Source: Ochotona curzoniae
Lineage: Eukaryota; Chordata; Mammalia; Lagomorpha; Ochotonidae
Assembly: GCF_017591425.1 (NCBI RefSeq)
Contig: NW_024466307.1
Location: 4,789,001-4,853,000, forward strand
Reading direction: 5' to 3'
DNA length: 64,000 nt
Of this stretch, positions 10,691-22,598 are shown one piece after another. The notes under the pieces were generated by a model. It had not been told where the DNA came from. It was given only the letters and a program-made list of their open reading frames with translations, and made no database searches. Position 1 is the first letter of the stretch. Each line of letters starts with the position of its first letter. The translations under genes and the position numbers were made by a program.

Positions 10691-12327
10691 TACAGCTTAA
10701 AATAAAGGGGGTTTTTTGAATAATCTGAGGATGTTCCATAAATTATTTTGAATTACATACTTACATACCATGTATTGTTTGAACTACATTTGTGACCAAT
10801 AAAGATATTCATTGTTTTAACTAAACTGTGGTGGAATGTATTTTATTTGCTATATCTGACAGCTTAATTACACAGATTTGAGCTGAAACTACGAAACAGT
10901 TGATTATCTTGCTTACATTTTAAATTAATAGTTGGTAGCACAGTACTAGAATACCTTTTGTCTTTTTTTAACTGAGATATCAGTATCTCAACCACATAAT
11001 TTCACCACTAAAGTTGTGATCGAGTATATTTTAGGTTTTTAATCCCTAAATATCTTATTGGCGAACTTTTCTGTTCGCTTAGTAAGTAAGTAGTGGGTGA
11101 TGCTATGGAAACAGCGAACACGTCCTGATGGATGAGAAAGACGAGCACACTGCAGAGAGCCGTGCACTTTCAGGTGTGGGCAGGGGCAGGCCTGTGAGCA
11201 GGACTGGGTATTCAAGTGAACTGAGGTATGGGTGGTATACAGAGGCACATCAGAGACTGCAGTGAGAAAAGACTTGGTTGTCATTTTTATTTCACCAGTT
11301 GCAGTAAGTTTTCAACTTGTGAAAAGTGGAGCGCAGATCCTAGAAATTGAAATCCTTTACTGAGGCACAGATGAGTGCAGTGCAATCAATGGCAATATCA
11401 GATTGAAAGTCATGCCTGTTAATCAATGTGACTTAACCCTGATTTAGGGAAAAGAATTCCTTGGAGGACAGAATATCAACCCGGTGCGCTCCCTTGCATT
11501 TCTGCTGAATGTTAGCATTACATCAGTCAGGATACGAGTCGTCCCTCGGGAAGGATGCAGAAGAGTATCAGCTTGCGGAGGAGCGGGCCAGGATGGGAGC
11601 TCAGGGCTGAGGGTTCTACTGTGACCCATATGCTCTTACTAGACACAGCCACAGCAGGTGCCATTCAAATGGCTTCCTCGGGAGATGTACATAGGGCATT
11701 TACCCTGCCAGTCATTTTTTTTTATATGTAAGAGATGATGTCCTCCAGTCTTTCCAGCGCTCCCCGTCCTTGACTATGCACAAGATAAAGTTCCCCATAA
11801 ACTGCAATATTCAATGTCCTTCTATGAATTGCATTGGTCTCACAGCATTTAACACTGAAACTGCATTCCCAGCAAGGGCTGCAGGTATGGGAGACATTAT
11901 GTATATTCTAAGGCCTGAGCCCATCTCTTCCACGCACTAAACTTCAGTCACTGTTCGAAACTGACTGCATCCAAGCTCCAAGTATCACAAGAAGCTGGAC
12001 GCACTGAAAGCATTAACAGTACTTATCTCACCAAGAACCGAGTTTCTCCTAATGGATCAGGGCTAAAAAGAAGACTTGGAAGCATGCGTTGCCATGCCCT
12101 AGATTCTTTTTTTTTTTTTTTTGCCAGAGCTCAGCATGAAACTGTAGTCATAGAATGCACACTTTCTTTTTCCTGAAACCTTAGTTTAATATTTTGCACC
12201 ATAATTAAACAATGATAAAAATGATAGGCTTATTAAACTTATTTGAATTCAAACTGTGATGGACCATGGCAACTATGTGAATTTGGGCAAGGCATCTTGT
12301 CCCATTGTGCCCGTATTAAAAAATGGG
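10691..12327. other. Unassigned DNA
   Basis: No gene, RNA gene or repeat family recognised. A T-run of about 15 lies at 12107-12122. Short open frames at 11039-11284 and 11444-11629 (minus) carry no recognisable motif. Confidence 0.45.
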
Positions 12328-12575
12328 GGTAAGGGATGGCGCAGATGTTTAGCCTAAAGACACTGGCATGTCAGAACTCTTAGTTAAGCTCTAGCTCCTT
12401 CAATTCCCATTTAGCTTCCCAGTAATACACATCCTGGGAAGCAGAGGATGACACCTGACACCTGGATTGAGTTTCAGATTCTAGGCTCCAGCCTTGCCCA
12501 ATTCTGGCTTTTGAGGAGTGAACCAAATGATGGACGATCTGTTCCTTTCTCTGTGTGTATCACAAAGATGAAAAC
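12328..12575 (+). mobile_element. Old CSINE, plus strand
   Basis: Diverged landmarks in forward order: AAGGGATGGCGCAGATGTTT head, CCATTTAGCTTCCCAG, CTGGGAAGCAGAGGATG, CCAGCCTTGCCCAATTC, GAGGAGTGAACCAAATGATGG and TCTGTGTGTATC near the tail. The CTCC body section is shortened. Confidence 0.75.
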
Positions 12576-12900
12576 AAAAAATTAAATAAGAATATTACAG
12601 CAGCCTCACAGGAGTTTTGTGAAGGTGATTACAAAATCTGGACACCACACAATCACAAAGTAAGTTCTCAAATGATAGCTACTTTTATTACCGTAATCAT
12701 TTTTATTGTTATCATCAAATTATGTTGTGTTAGAAATCTTGGAGGAACTTAAATGATCATATTGGAAACATTCAGTCAAGCTCCTTCTTTTTCTTACCCA
12801 ATGAATTGCTAATCCTCTAATAAGCATCAACAAAATAGAACTCAAATGAGTTAGTGGAAAGAAGTAAGTTCCACATGATGAATACCCCTGAGTTACATAT
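12576..12900. other. Unassigned AT-rich spacer
   Basis: No recognisable feature apart from the target-site duplication of the following SINE, which starts at 12901. Confidence 0.4.
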
Positions 12901-12914
12901 AAAAGTACTCCTGA

Positions 12915-13247
12915 GGGCTCGTTGCAACAGCCTAGTGGCTAAAGCCCTCGCCTGGCAGGCACCAGGATCCCATATGGGCACTGGTTCTAGTCTAGTCCCA
13001 GGGCCCTGCTGCCCATCCAGCTCCCTGCTTGTAGCCTGGGAAAGCAGTCGAGGCCAACCCAAAGCTAAGGCACCCTGCACCCACATGGGAGACCCTGTAG
13101 AAGCACCTGGCTCCTGGCTTCAGATTGGCACAGCTCTGGCCATTGCGGCCACTTGGAGAGTGAATCTACAGATGCAAGATCTTCCTCTCTATGTCTCCTC
13201 CTCCCTGTATGTCTGACTTAGCAATTAAAATAATTCTTTTAAAAAAG
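12915..13247 (+). mobile_element. CSINE with 14-bp target duplication
   Basis: This is a complete pika-type element with CAGCCTAGTGGCTAAAGCCC (A box region), TAGCCTGGGAAAGCAGTCGA, CTCCTGGCTTCAGATTGGCA and a TGTATGTCTGACTTAGCAAT tail. It is bracketed by AAAAGTACTCCTGA (12901-12914) and AAAAGTACACCTGA (13248-13261), a 14-bp duplication with one mismatch. The 120-codon frame through it is SINE sequence, not a gene. Confidence 0.92.
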
Positions 13248-13261
13248 AAAAGTACACCTGA

Positions 13262-14035
13262 ATCTAAGTAAGGAAATTTGAAAAGTAGCCTTTTAAAAAA
13301 CAATAAATAGAGAAAGTAAACTTATTTGGCAGATTTGGTAGATCCTTGGAAGCCAGTATACTGATGATCTTTAATGCAATTCTTCTATGTCAGAACATCT
13401 TAATGAACACATTAGCTAAGTACAGATATTTTTGGGTAGACAGCAACATGTGCCGTATAAACAATGCTTGTCAATGGACACACACTGGCGTCTGTGGCCT
13501 GACTGTACCTTGTGATGTTGCTTTAAATGGAAAGAGTAAGCGCCCAGCCAGGAGAAGCCGAACCTTCCACACAATGTATCAAGGAGAAGCAGCTTAGAGT
13601 GCTGTTAATTTTGAAGTTAAATACCCTGAAGACTTCACTGTTTCTGAATATCTCCTACCTAAAGATTTCATAATAACTGAAATTCCTAGAATTCAACTTA
13701 AGTCCTTTCAACAGCATACCTTCCCCTCCTCATTTTTCATTAAATGTTAGAGTTTTAATATAGAAATACAAGATAACCACAGGGATTACAAAGAGCTTTG
13801 AGAAACAGGTAAGTTCTCAGCAATGAGAAAGGTCTAAAACACAAGAATTGAAAAGGGACTTTGGGAATACTAAGTAGCCTGAACATACTGTGAACGCAGA
13901 ATAAATCACAGAATAAGTGAAGAGAAAACCAGAAATACACATATGGCTTTTTAGACCTAAATTTACTGCCCAAGACTTCTAAAGCATTGTATCAAGAAGG
14001 ACTTATTTATTCAGAAAGTGATTTAAAAATCTTTA
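13262..14035. other. Unassigned AT-rich DNA
   Basis: I see nothing recognisable here. The longest open frame is 83 codons (13346-13597) and lacks any known motif. Confidence 0.4.
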
Positions 14036-14348
14036 GCCTTTTAAAGATCTTAAACACTATTTGAAATGACTGAGTTACAGAGAGATGAGGTAGAGTTGGG
14101 GGGATAAATGTCATACGTCCACTGACTCATTCTGCAAAGGGCCATAACAGCTGGGGTTGAACTGCACTGACGCCAGGAGCAAGGAAATCTAGCCAGATCT
14201 GCCACAAGAAGTTTAGACTCAAACAACTGGACTGTCCATTAGCAAGAAGCTCCAACATAAGCTGAGCAGCTGAGACTTCAACTGGAACCTACACAGGATA
14301 CTGGCACCTCAGACAGCCGCTTAGCTCACTGTGTTACAACATTGGTCC
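14036..14348 (-). mobile_element. Old CSINE, minus strand
   Basis: Reverse-oriented landmarks: TTACAGAGAGATGAGG, GTCCACTGACTCATTCTGCA, CAGGAGCAAGGAA, CTGAGCAGCTGAGACTTCAA, CTGGCACCTCAGACAGCCGC and a tRNA-like head ending at TTGGTCC. Divergence is high. Confidence 0.75.
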
Positions 14349-14795
14349 TGGAAATGTATTCAACTGACTCAAATTTAAAAGAAGAGATTGAATTTGAGGT
14401 ATATCACTAACTTGATATTTGTAAACAGGGTCTAGCACTATGTGCTTACGCAAGAAAAAAGACGTAAAATGAATTTCAATTAAGCAAACATTCTATTTTC
14501 TTATTTATTCTGACAAGAAACAAATTCAAGTTTACCCTTTTGGGTATCTCAGAAGTACAGACCTTCAGCGGGCTGAGGGTTAATGCCCATATGGATCACT
14601 TACTATATCTTCTGAGTTACCTTCTTTCTGTACATATGTTCTTAGCTTTGTAGATCACCAACCTTTAGGGTACACGAACATGTAAAGTCTGTATCTTGTG
14701 CTACATTTTCTTTTCCCAATCTTTCTTCACTTTATTAGGTCTTTTCATGCATTTAAATTTTCTAAAATTTAATTTTTCAAACAAAAAGACAGCTA
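14349..14795. other. Unassigned AT-rich DNA
   Basis: No feature recognised. Confidence 0.4.
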
Positions 14796-15045
14796 CCTGG
14801 TTCTTTCCCAAATGTTCTCAACAGTTGTCAGTAGACCAGGCTAAAGCCAGGGACCCTGAACTACATCCAAGTCTTCCTCATAGATGGCAAGGACCCAAAT
14901 ACTTTCATCATTGTCTGCAGTCTCGCAGGGAACATATTATCAGGAAGCTGGACTAGGGAGAAAGTCAGAACTTGATCCTAGGCACTCCGACATCAGACAC
15001 AAGTGCCCCAAGCGGCATCTTAACTGCTCTACCAAGTGTCCACTC
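14796..15045 (-). mobile_element. Degraded CSINE fragment, minus strand
   Basis: Weak but ordered matches: CAGGAAGCTGGACTAGGGAG (complement of the CCAGCTTCCTG body), TGATCCTAGGCACTCCGACA and CCAAGCGGCATCTTAACTGC (complement of the tRNA-like head). The 3' part of the element is missing or unreadable. Confidence 0.6.
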
Positions 15046-16168
15046 CTTAAGTTGATTTGATTGGAATGAGAGAGTGCCTGTGGAAAGAGGCAGATGAAGG
15101 TCAGGAGACACTTGCAGACCTGCGGTGGCTCAGTTGCCAACTCAGAGCTGTTCAGCCCAGCAAGGGCACAATGAAGCTACAGTTTGCACCCAAACAGAAA
15201 ACTGCAATGAGATTACAGAAATAAATATCTTATTATATTTTTGTGAATCTTAAGAATCACATAATCTCTTGGCCAATTACTTATAACTACGCTCTTCAAA
15301 TAATCAGTTCTAGTATGTTTTGGACTTACATTTTGCTGGACGTAGGAATGTAAGAATCCTTTCATTTCCATCAAAGGTGCTGTGGATGCCCAGAAAAATA
15401 ATCAAATGCCATAAAAAATAATTTCTTGAAAGCAAAGCCAATATGTAAATTAAGGTCTCCAGTGGCAATGCTAACTTATAAGGCCAGATTTAATGAGCCA
15501 GTCCTGTTGCGGTCTCCAGAAATAGCTATACAATATCTTTCCTCTCATTTCTGTGTAACATACTTCTTTATGCTTTCCAATGGTGATTATATGTGTCCTC
15601 AAATTTGTCTATGTGACATTTCTGATAGGCAAAACTATACTTTCTCCTCTTTGTTCCTATAATATCCTCAGATTCCACTATCTTCCTGCTACCCAGACTA
15701 GTTAATTTCATCCTTAGATAACTTCTCAAACTATATTGGCAATTTCACCAAGAAGAAAAAGAGGGATGGTGAGCTCCCAGACCGGGTGCCCCCAGGAGAG
15801 ACTGGGGCATGGCTGCTTTCAAGCCTAGTTGGCTTCAGACACAACAGGATCCTGATCTTAGGGACCAGAACTCAGGGCTGCGTGTTCTGGATTCAGAGCA
15901 CACATTCCACGTTGGTCTGCCTCCTGTACTGATTCCTGTGCAGAAGACAGGATCATCCCAAGGTGTGCATGAAAGATCGGCCTCAGTCAAGCCTTTGTTT
16001 TCCATTCTATCAAATCCACTGTAACTCAAGGCTGTCTATTCTTCCTACTTCTTTGCATGATCTTCTCTGGAAACTGGTATTTATTGCAGAACTCCTTATG
16101 AGTGGCTCTAATATAAAATCAGAACTTATAAGTATGTTACAAGAGTTTAAGTTTAAAAACAACCTGAC
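15046..16168. other. Unassigned DNA
   Basis: No gene recognised. Around 15775-16030 the sequence is GC-richer and overlapping frames are open on both strands (71 and 64 codons), a symmetry more typical of a repeat or chance than of a gene. I could not assign it to a family. Confidence 0.4.
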
Positions 16169-16474
16169 TGGGGGGCACTGTGGCTCAACAGGCTAATCTC
16201 CCACCTTGCAGTGTCCACACCCCATATAAGTGCTCGTGCATACGCCAGCTGCTCTATTTCTCCTCCAGCTTCCTGCTTATGGCCTGCGAAAGCAGCAGAA
16301 GAATGGCCGAAGGCCTGGGACCCCGAAGAGCCCTCTGTCTCCTGCTTTCACATCAGCTGAGCTCTGGCTGTTGTGGCCATTCAGGAAGTGAATCAACAGA
16401 TAGAATTTCTACCTCTATCACTTCATTTCTGTAAATCTTTCAAATAAAAATAAGTAAATCTTTAAAAAAAAATT
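16169..16474 (+). mobile_element. CSINE2, rabbit-like subfamily, plus strand
   Basis: The head GGGGGGCACTGTGGCTCAAC is followed by AGGCTAATCTCCCACCTTGC, which is closer to the rabbit CSINE2 wording than to the young pika copies. The body has CCAGCTTCCTGCTTATGGCC and GTTGTGGCCATTCAGGAAGT. The tail is TCTTTCAAATAAAAATAAGT followed by an A-run. Intermediate age. Confidence 0.9.
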
Positions 16475-18861
16475 CTTATTTTAGGTAATTTGGCCTTTAC
16501 TTTAGAGCAAATTCTACAGCAAATATACATGTCTGTGAATCTTGTCTAAAGTAGGCATGTAGAGTAGGCACATATAACCCACAGCCCTTACGACAGACAC
16601 TCAGGACAGGGAGAAGGTTTGAGGTAAGTCACAAAATCTGTCACCTCAACCAACGGTAGTATATTTACTGAAAGGATGCTCAAGTTAGTTGGTTTTCCAG
16701 TGTGTACAGGGGCCATCAATCACCACCTAGTCCCTGGAAAATAACAAAATACAATCTATCCCATCCTAAACAGCCCTCTATTTGTAATTTGCTTCTTTCT
16801 AAATTTGTTCATGTTGAAAGATAAATCTTTTCTGTTTCCCGAAGCCAACAACTTCTCACACTAATGATGACAGCACAGGGAAACAGCCATTAGAAGTGAC
16901 AGGAAATTTTCTGGTTCAAGAGATGGATCCATTACATGAGATGGAGAAAGATTTCCAAGCCTGGGACATCCAAGGCCTATGCCCACAATCAACAGGAAGT
17001 AGCTACAAAATATATAATTACTATGCATCCTTCAGCAACCCTTAAGATTAAGGGCTGGAAATCTCTGAAGGGGAAATGAAATGGGACAGTTAACTAACAA
17101 CGGTGAACTGGAAACCACACCTCCCCACTCCTATGTAACACTATTAGCCTCTCTGCCAATCAGATGATGACCTTTTACCCAGGATATATTTACCTCATCC
17201 TGGCCTGGTATCTTATCCACATTCCCCTTTCCTGGCTCAGCTTAAGCCTGGCATTGGGGAGCGGTACTCTAGCTTTCTGAAAACACAGGATGTAGACAGA
17301 ATATCTCCCTCCCTCCTATCTTTCGCCTTCCTGCCCACTGTGTCTCTGAACATGGCCCACAGGCTTTCAAGATTTACTCACTCTTCACCAAGCTTTACTA
17401 AAAAAGTGCAGAAATAGAAAAAAGGAAAATAAAGGGAAGCTTTTAACAACTCCCTTGAGCAACTGCAGGAAGTCGGGCAATTATAATGCCTCCATGAGTA
17501 TTCTTTGATGAGAGATACGGTTAGAGAGAACAGGAAGTGAGAAGCAATTTGGATTTGTGTATCTCCCATAAGCAACTTCCAAGCAAACATGTGAGTGATA
17601 TAAAAACTAAATTTCTTATAAATATGTAGATATTTCATGTGATACTCAAATAATTCTGTCTTGCTCTCTTCCAGTTGGTGAGTTTTTCTGTGCTATTAAA
17701 TATTTAAACAGTTTTATATCTGATAATAGATAAATGGCATGCAAAGTGTTCCATTAAAAAAAGATACAGTTCTTGGTTCAACGATGCAAAATTCATTCAC
17801 AACTGAAAACAGATTTAAAATTACTTGTAGTGCCATTGAGAGCGTTCATCATTACAAATAATTCCATGAGGCAAGCATTCACAGGAACCACTTCACACCA
17901 TGACTCTCGACGAGCTGACTGTTCCTAACTGTGACATATCCTTTCATCTTAACCGGAAACCTCAGGAGGTAGACTGTGTTCATAATTGAAAATATAATTG
18001 AAAACAAAGTATCATGCAATGTCACTTGGAAAGTCAAAATGATAATTTGCACATTTTCTGAAGTAAAATTAACCATGAGTCAAAAACATAGATGTCAAAG
18101 TTACTGATGTTTTAACAAACCATGAAGAGTGGCACAAATGATAAAAGTTGAAAATAAAATTTTGATTATTTGGATTACTCATGAAAAATATATGTGCTTC
18201 TGAAAACAATTTTCTCTTTTCCACAGATTTATAGTGCCACTGATTGAATGCCATTATTGATATTTCTAGCATTTTTATACTGCAGTTGTTGAAAACACTC
18301 ACTCTGAACAACCTAAACTAACTGCTCTTACTCAAACAGAGCTCCCACCTCTTTCTAAACTCACAAGCACGGATCAGGGTCAAAGCAAGCAGGACTAAAT
18401 CTACACATCAGCAGAAGAGACATAACAAAATTACAGTGTCCACATTACAAGACTGTTACATAGTAAATCAGGTCTCTTGTGCCAAGAGATTATCACGTGC
18501 ACTTCTTATTCAAACAACAACAAAACCCAGCTGCCCATGATTTCGAAACTTAGAATGTCATTCCCACCTTAACAAAAGTAAAATGTGAGGTGATTCTGTA
18601 GAATTTTAATTCTTCATAAATTCGTCAAAAAGCTGTGGCTACAGTCAGCAAGGAACCAGCAATCCAAGACAACTCTAAAACTCAGACACTATGTGGACAG
18701 TGTGGTGGACTCAGGTGGATGAGTGTTTTTCAGCAATAACCGTTCATGCATTTCCACAATCACCTGTTTACAGTATGAGCGTGATATAACCCAGATGTAC
18801 ATGTTGAAGTCCTAATCTCCAGCACTTCACACTGTGATATTTAGAAATACTGCATTGAGAA
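16475..18861. other. Unassigned DNA
   Basis: This 2.4-kb block has no recognised gene or repeat. The section 17050-17280 has a CCAAT pentamer and a GC-richer profile that could belong to an old LTR, but I cannot show ends or target duplications. Confidence 0.4.
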
Positions 18862-19123
18862 TCCTCTGCTTGGTGCAGTAGCTAAGTCACTGCATGAGAC
18901 ACCTGCGTTCCATATTGGAGTGCTTGTTCCAAACCTCAGCTCATCTGCGCCTGAGTCCCAGTTCCTACTAATGGGCACCCTGAGAACACGTTACAGCACA
19001 AGTAGTTCAGAGAAACTGAGTTCTTAGTTTTGGGCTTCAGCTGGGCCCTGCCTTGTCGCTTTCTTCCATGTTTAGGAAGTAAACCAGCTGATAGCAAGAC
19101 TTCTCTTTCTGTCGCCCTGTCTT
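18862..19123 (+). mobile_element. Old CSINE, 5' part, split by an LTR
   Basis: Diverged forward landmarks: CTTGGTGCAGTAGCTAAGTC head, GTTCCTACTAATGGGCACCC body, TCAGCTGGGCCCTGCCTTGT, GGAAGTAAACCAGCTGATAG and CTTCTCTTTCTGTC. The tail does not follow here. Instead an LTR begins at 19124, and the SINE tail resumes after it at 19513 (GTCTTTCAAATAAATAAGC). Confidence 0.75.
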
Positions 19124-19512
19124 TTGTGGGAAATGTCCTGCTACCTGGTGGGTGTGGCCTTAAAATGACTTCCCATTGGTCTGAGGCACAGCTCCCAAGC
19201 CCACACATGGAGTGTGACCTCCAACCCGGCTGGAAAGTCAAGGGCAATACACGGGGAACATGACCTCTGACATGACCGGAAGATCAAGGGAAATAAATGT
19301 GTCATATAGCCAATTACAGTGTCTTTGGTGGGCAGGGAGTCTGCCGGAAGAAGGCCTCCTGCCCTCCCCTTTCTTGCCCTTTAGAGACTGTAACCTGTGC
19401 ATAATAAAGCAGACATTCCTCACCAGCTTTTCTCCCTTGCTTCTTAAGGCCAAAGAGCACCACTGCCTCACACTTGGTGACCTCAGGGACTGCTGGCAGG
19501 CCTAAACCCCAA
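19124..19512 (+). mobile_element. Solo LTR inserted in a CSINE tail
   Basis: This 389-bp block starts TTGTGGGAAATG and ends AACCCCAA. It is bracketed by GTCTT at 19119-19123 and 19513-19517 (5-bp duplication). It interrupts the CTGTCTTTCAAATAAATAAG tail motif of an older SINE. It has CCAAT at 19310-19314, an AATAAA signal at 19403-19408 and a pyrimidine-rich stretch after it, the usual U3-R-U5 order, so orientation is plus. No internal retroviral genes remain. The ERV class is not certain: the ends TTG...CAA and the 5-bp duplication do not identify it. Confidence 0.65.
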
Positions 19513-19545
19513 GTCTTTCAAATAAATAAGCATTTTTTCAAATGT
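19513..19545 (+). mobile_element. CSINE tail after the LTR
   Basis: GTCTTTCAAATAAATAAGC followed by T/A-rich sequence is the 3' end of the SINE that begins at 18862. Joining across the LTR gives an ordinary CSINE2 ending. Confidence 0.7.
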
Positions 19546-21844
19546 GAACTTAAAAGCAAACCCAAATCCAACATGACTTTCGCCCTCAGAAAGGGAGAGA
19601 ATGTGAGCAGAGAGAGCAGGATCCACACCGCCCTGGACCAAGCTCATGGACACACTGCAGAGGCCTCAGAAGCCAGGCTCGCCGGCAACTTGGCATCGGA
19701 CCTCCAGCATCCAGAGCGGTGAGCACACAACAAAAAACTCACTAAATTAATGATTACATAGAAATACAATTATCCTTAATTTAAATATCATGGCACAATT
19801 TAACTTACCCCAAACTACATGAAAACAAATTAATATAAACATATAATTAAAATAAAGATCATTATTAATTTCCTTACTTTTCTAGCTATAGCTTCGCCAC
19901 CATACCATATTTATTATTTAAAGAAACAAAGTAATATTAGAAAAACAAATTACGGTATGCAGCTATATAGCAGAAAAACATACTCATTTAGATGTCTGAA
20001 AGAATATTTAATGTGTCCTCCATGGGTGGCATCAAGAAATATATAAATGTAAGTGGATCTACAAATTTGCATAGTATAAATATGACCCATAATTAGGAAT
20101 TTCAAACTCTTAAGCCCAAGTGTAAGCACAGGATAATTTTTCAAATGTGATTGCATTTATATTTATAGTTTTTAACACATTAAAATCCAGTTTATTTAAT
20201 TCTATCAGCAAAATAATTGAATCAAGTAAATTGAGGTTAGGTCATATTTCCCTGATATCATTAACAATACTCATATAATTAGCTCATGATATTATTTGCA
20301 ACTGATTCACGCCTCACAACTTTTCTGGTTTCAAATATAGTTTGTTATAAATAGATGTGCACTTGGTAATAAAAAGAACTTCAAAAAGTTTATAGAAAAT
20401 GTATATTAATATATATAACGTATAAATTTTAAAAATCAAAAAAATGTTTTTGTTGGTGTCCTAAATTAATCAATGTATATGATATCTGTTAATGATTTTT
20501 TTTCTTGTCATGGAATGTATTTTCTCATTAGCGATTGACACAGTGGGAAATAACAATTACAATTTTATATCTAGGGACAGACCATTTGAGGGCAAGGCAA
20601 ACATAAGTGAACATGAAGTGTCAGTCTAGAGTTTATAATATGTTAATAAGAGTACACAGGAGATAATGTGAATGTTTCGTGTATATGCAACTTTATGTAA
20701 AACATGTCACATCACTGGAATAATTATGTTTTATGGAAAAAATTTCCCTAAATAAACTTTACTTCTTTAGAATTGAAAGGTTTTAAGCTCTTAAAAACAC
20801 TGGCAATGGGATATCAAAAAAGAGAAAAGCATCATAAGTTCAAATCATGTCATATTTTAATCATATATTTTTTCAAAATGTGAAAACTCAGATGCTAACA
20901 ATTAATCAGCCAAATTTCTATTTTTCACATAAGTAACTTGGTTGACATATATAAGTGTGAGAAAATATGTAGTGTAATAAAATCTAACATGTAAAGAAGA
21001 CATATACAAATCACAAAATGTGTGAATGCTGTAAGAGCAAAGGACACTTGCGTAAGGGTGTCACTGGCACAAGAAGGCAATTTTGATGATTTTGACCAGG
21101 ACAGTCCGGGGAAGATGAGTCCCATGCCCTGATGTCTTCATGATGGCCTAGGTGGTTTGTGGATAGAATCATAACCATTCTCTTTGCTTTCTGTTTACAG
21201 TTCATTAAGGTACATGCGGTGACATATTTAATGCATGAATAATTTGCGCACCATAAAATGGCTTTCATTTGTAATCACTTGTGAATATTAGACTTTTAAT
21301 AACTGCTGGGAAGAACTGTACTAATTGCCTCTTATTTATGTCTCCTGGAGTTAAAAGTCACTTTCTTTCCAAAAAAAGTTGTACCACATGTCTGTGGCTT
21401 CAGTCTGCAATATTGGTGTCTCCATTAACCACCTTTTTCTCACTGTGTTCCTGCTGATATGAAAATAGTGCTATTATCTTGCCTTAATTTTGCCCTCCTA
21501 TTGCTACCTCACAATTTATTTTGTTTACTTTGCACAGCAAAAACTGCCTGCACCACTGTCTTGTTTCTCAAACTAAGTTGAAATTTACTTTAGAGAAAAT
21601 TAGAACCATGGATGAGAACAAAGCAATAATGGCTAATGAAAAATGATAATATTTAAATGATGCAATGCTTGTATGCTGTTGTTCAGGGATCTAGAATATT
21701 CTTACATTTATAAAGGATAAATATAAGAAAAGCTTATAATAATAATAAAATGTAATCTAAAAGTAGTCAAGCAGTAAACTGATAATTTTCTTAGTAAAGC
21801 TTTTAGTTCACCTTGAATTAATCTGTGTATGTTCTCAAGAAGCA
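19546..21844. other. Unassigned AT-rich DNA, possible MITE trace
   Basis: No gene recognised. Near 20373-20400 the phrase ACTTCAAAAAGTTTATAGAA resembles the terminal repeat of an old mariner-type MITE found across mammals, but I do not see a clear matching partner. The remainder is very AT-rich. Confidence 0.35.
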
Positions 21845-21995
21845 GTGAGGTCTGAGTCATGGGCCATCCTCCACTGCTTTCCCAGACCACGAGCAGAGAG
21901 CTACCAGGAACTGGAGCTACGTGGAATTCCTGCACGGAATTCTGGTACTTGGTAAGGGGAGGAGACTATCCAATTGAGGCATCATGCTGTGCCAC
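21845..21995 (-). mobile_element. CSINE fragment, minus strand
   Basis: The core landmarks in reverse are CATCCTCCACTGCTTTCCCA, GAGCAGAGAGCTACCAGGAA and a TGGAATTCCTGCAC segment. The 3' third is missing. The upstream phrase TTCACCTTGAATTAATCTGT recurs at about 30738 in similar form next to another SINE-rich block. Confidence 0.6.
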
Positions 21996-22312
21996 ACTCT
22001 CAAAGTTATAAGTTTTATACATAAGCTTGCTAAAATGAAATGTTGCACTAGACATGAGTAAAATCAGCATCTTAATACTGATGCACAGAAATATACTAGT
22101 GATAAATTTTTTAAAAGATGAAGTGTTAGTGCTATTTTATTAAATAGAATTTATTTATGTGAATCTATGCTTGTCTGATAGCTTAATACATCCTGGTGAA
22201 TATGAAGTCATTTCAAATGTAAAATAAGTGTATTCTCAGATGATCATAATTACAGACACTTAGAGAAGCCATATGAATTTATATTACATACATTTAAGAA
22301 GATACTGTGTTC
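21996..22312. other. Unassigned AT-rich spacer
   Basis: No recognisable feature. Confidence 0.4.
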
Positions 22313-22598
22313 TTTTAAAGAGATTTATGTATTAAAAATATAGAGTAACAGAGAGAGTCAGACACAAAGACCTTCGTTCTTCTGGTTCACTCCCCGAATG
22401 GCCCTAACAGCCAAGTCTACACAGGCCCTAAGTTAGAGATGGAGAAATTCAAGCAGTTGGGTCATCACCACGACTTTCCGAGGCACACTAGAGGGCGCTG
22501 GATCAGAAGTGAAGCAGCTGGGATTGGAGCAAGCACTGATAGGAAATGCAGGAATCTGAAATATTGGCTTAGCCCACTAAGCCACAGTGCCAGCCCCA
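22313..22598 (-). mobile_element. CSINE, minus strand
   Basis: Reverse landmarks: TTTAAAGAGATTTATG tail side, ACAGAGAGAGTCAGACACAA, TTCTGGTTCACTCCCCGAAT, GATCAGAAGTGAAGCAGCTG and GCCACAGTGCCAGCCCC at the head. Intermediate to old. Confidence 0.85.

Noticed and set aside
12854..13216. 120-codon open frame
   Set aside because: It lies almost entirely in a CSINE with a target duplication. The peptide is translated SINE.
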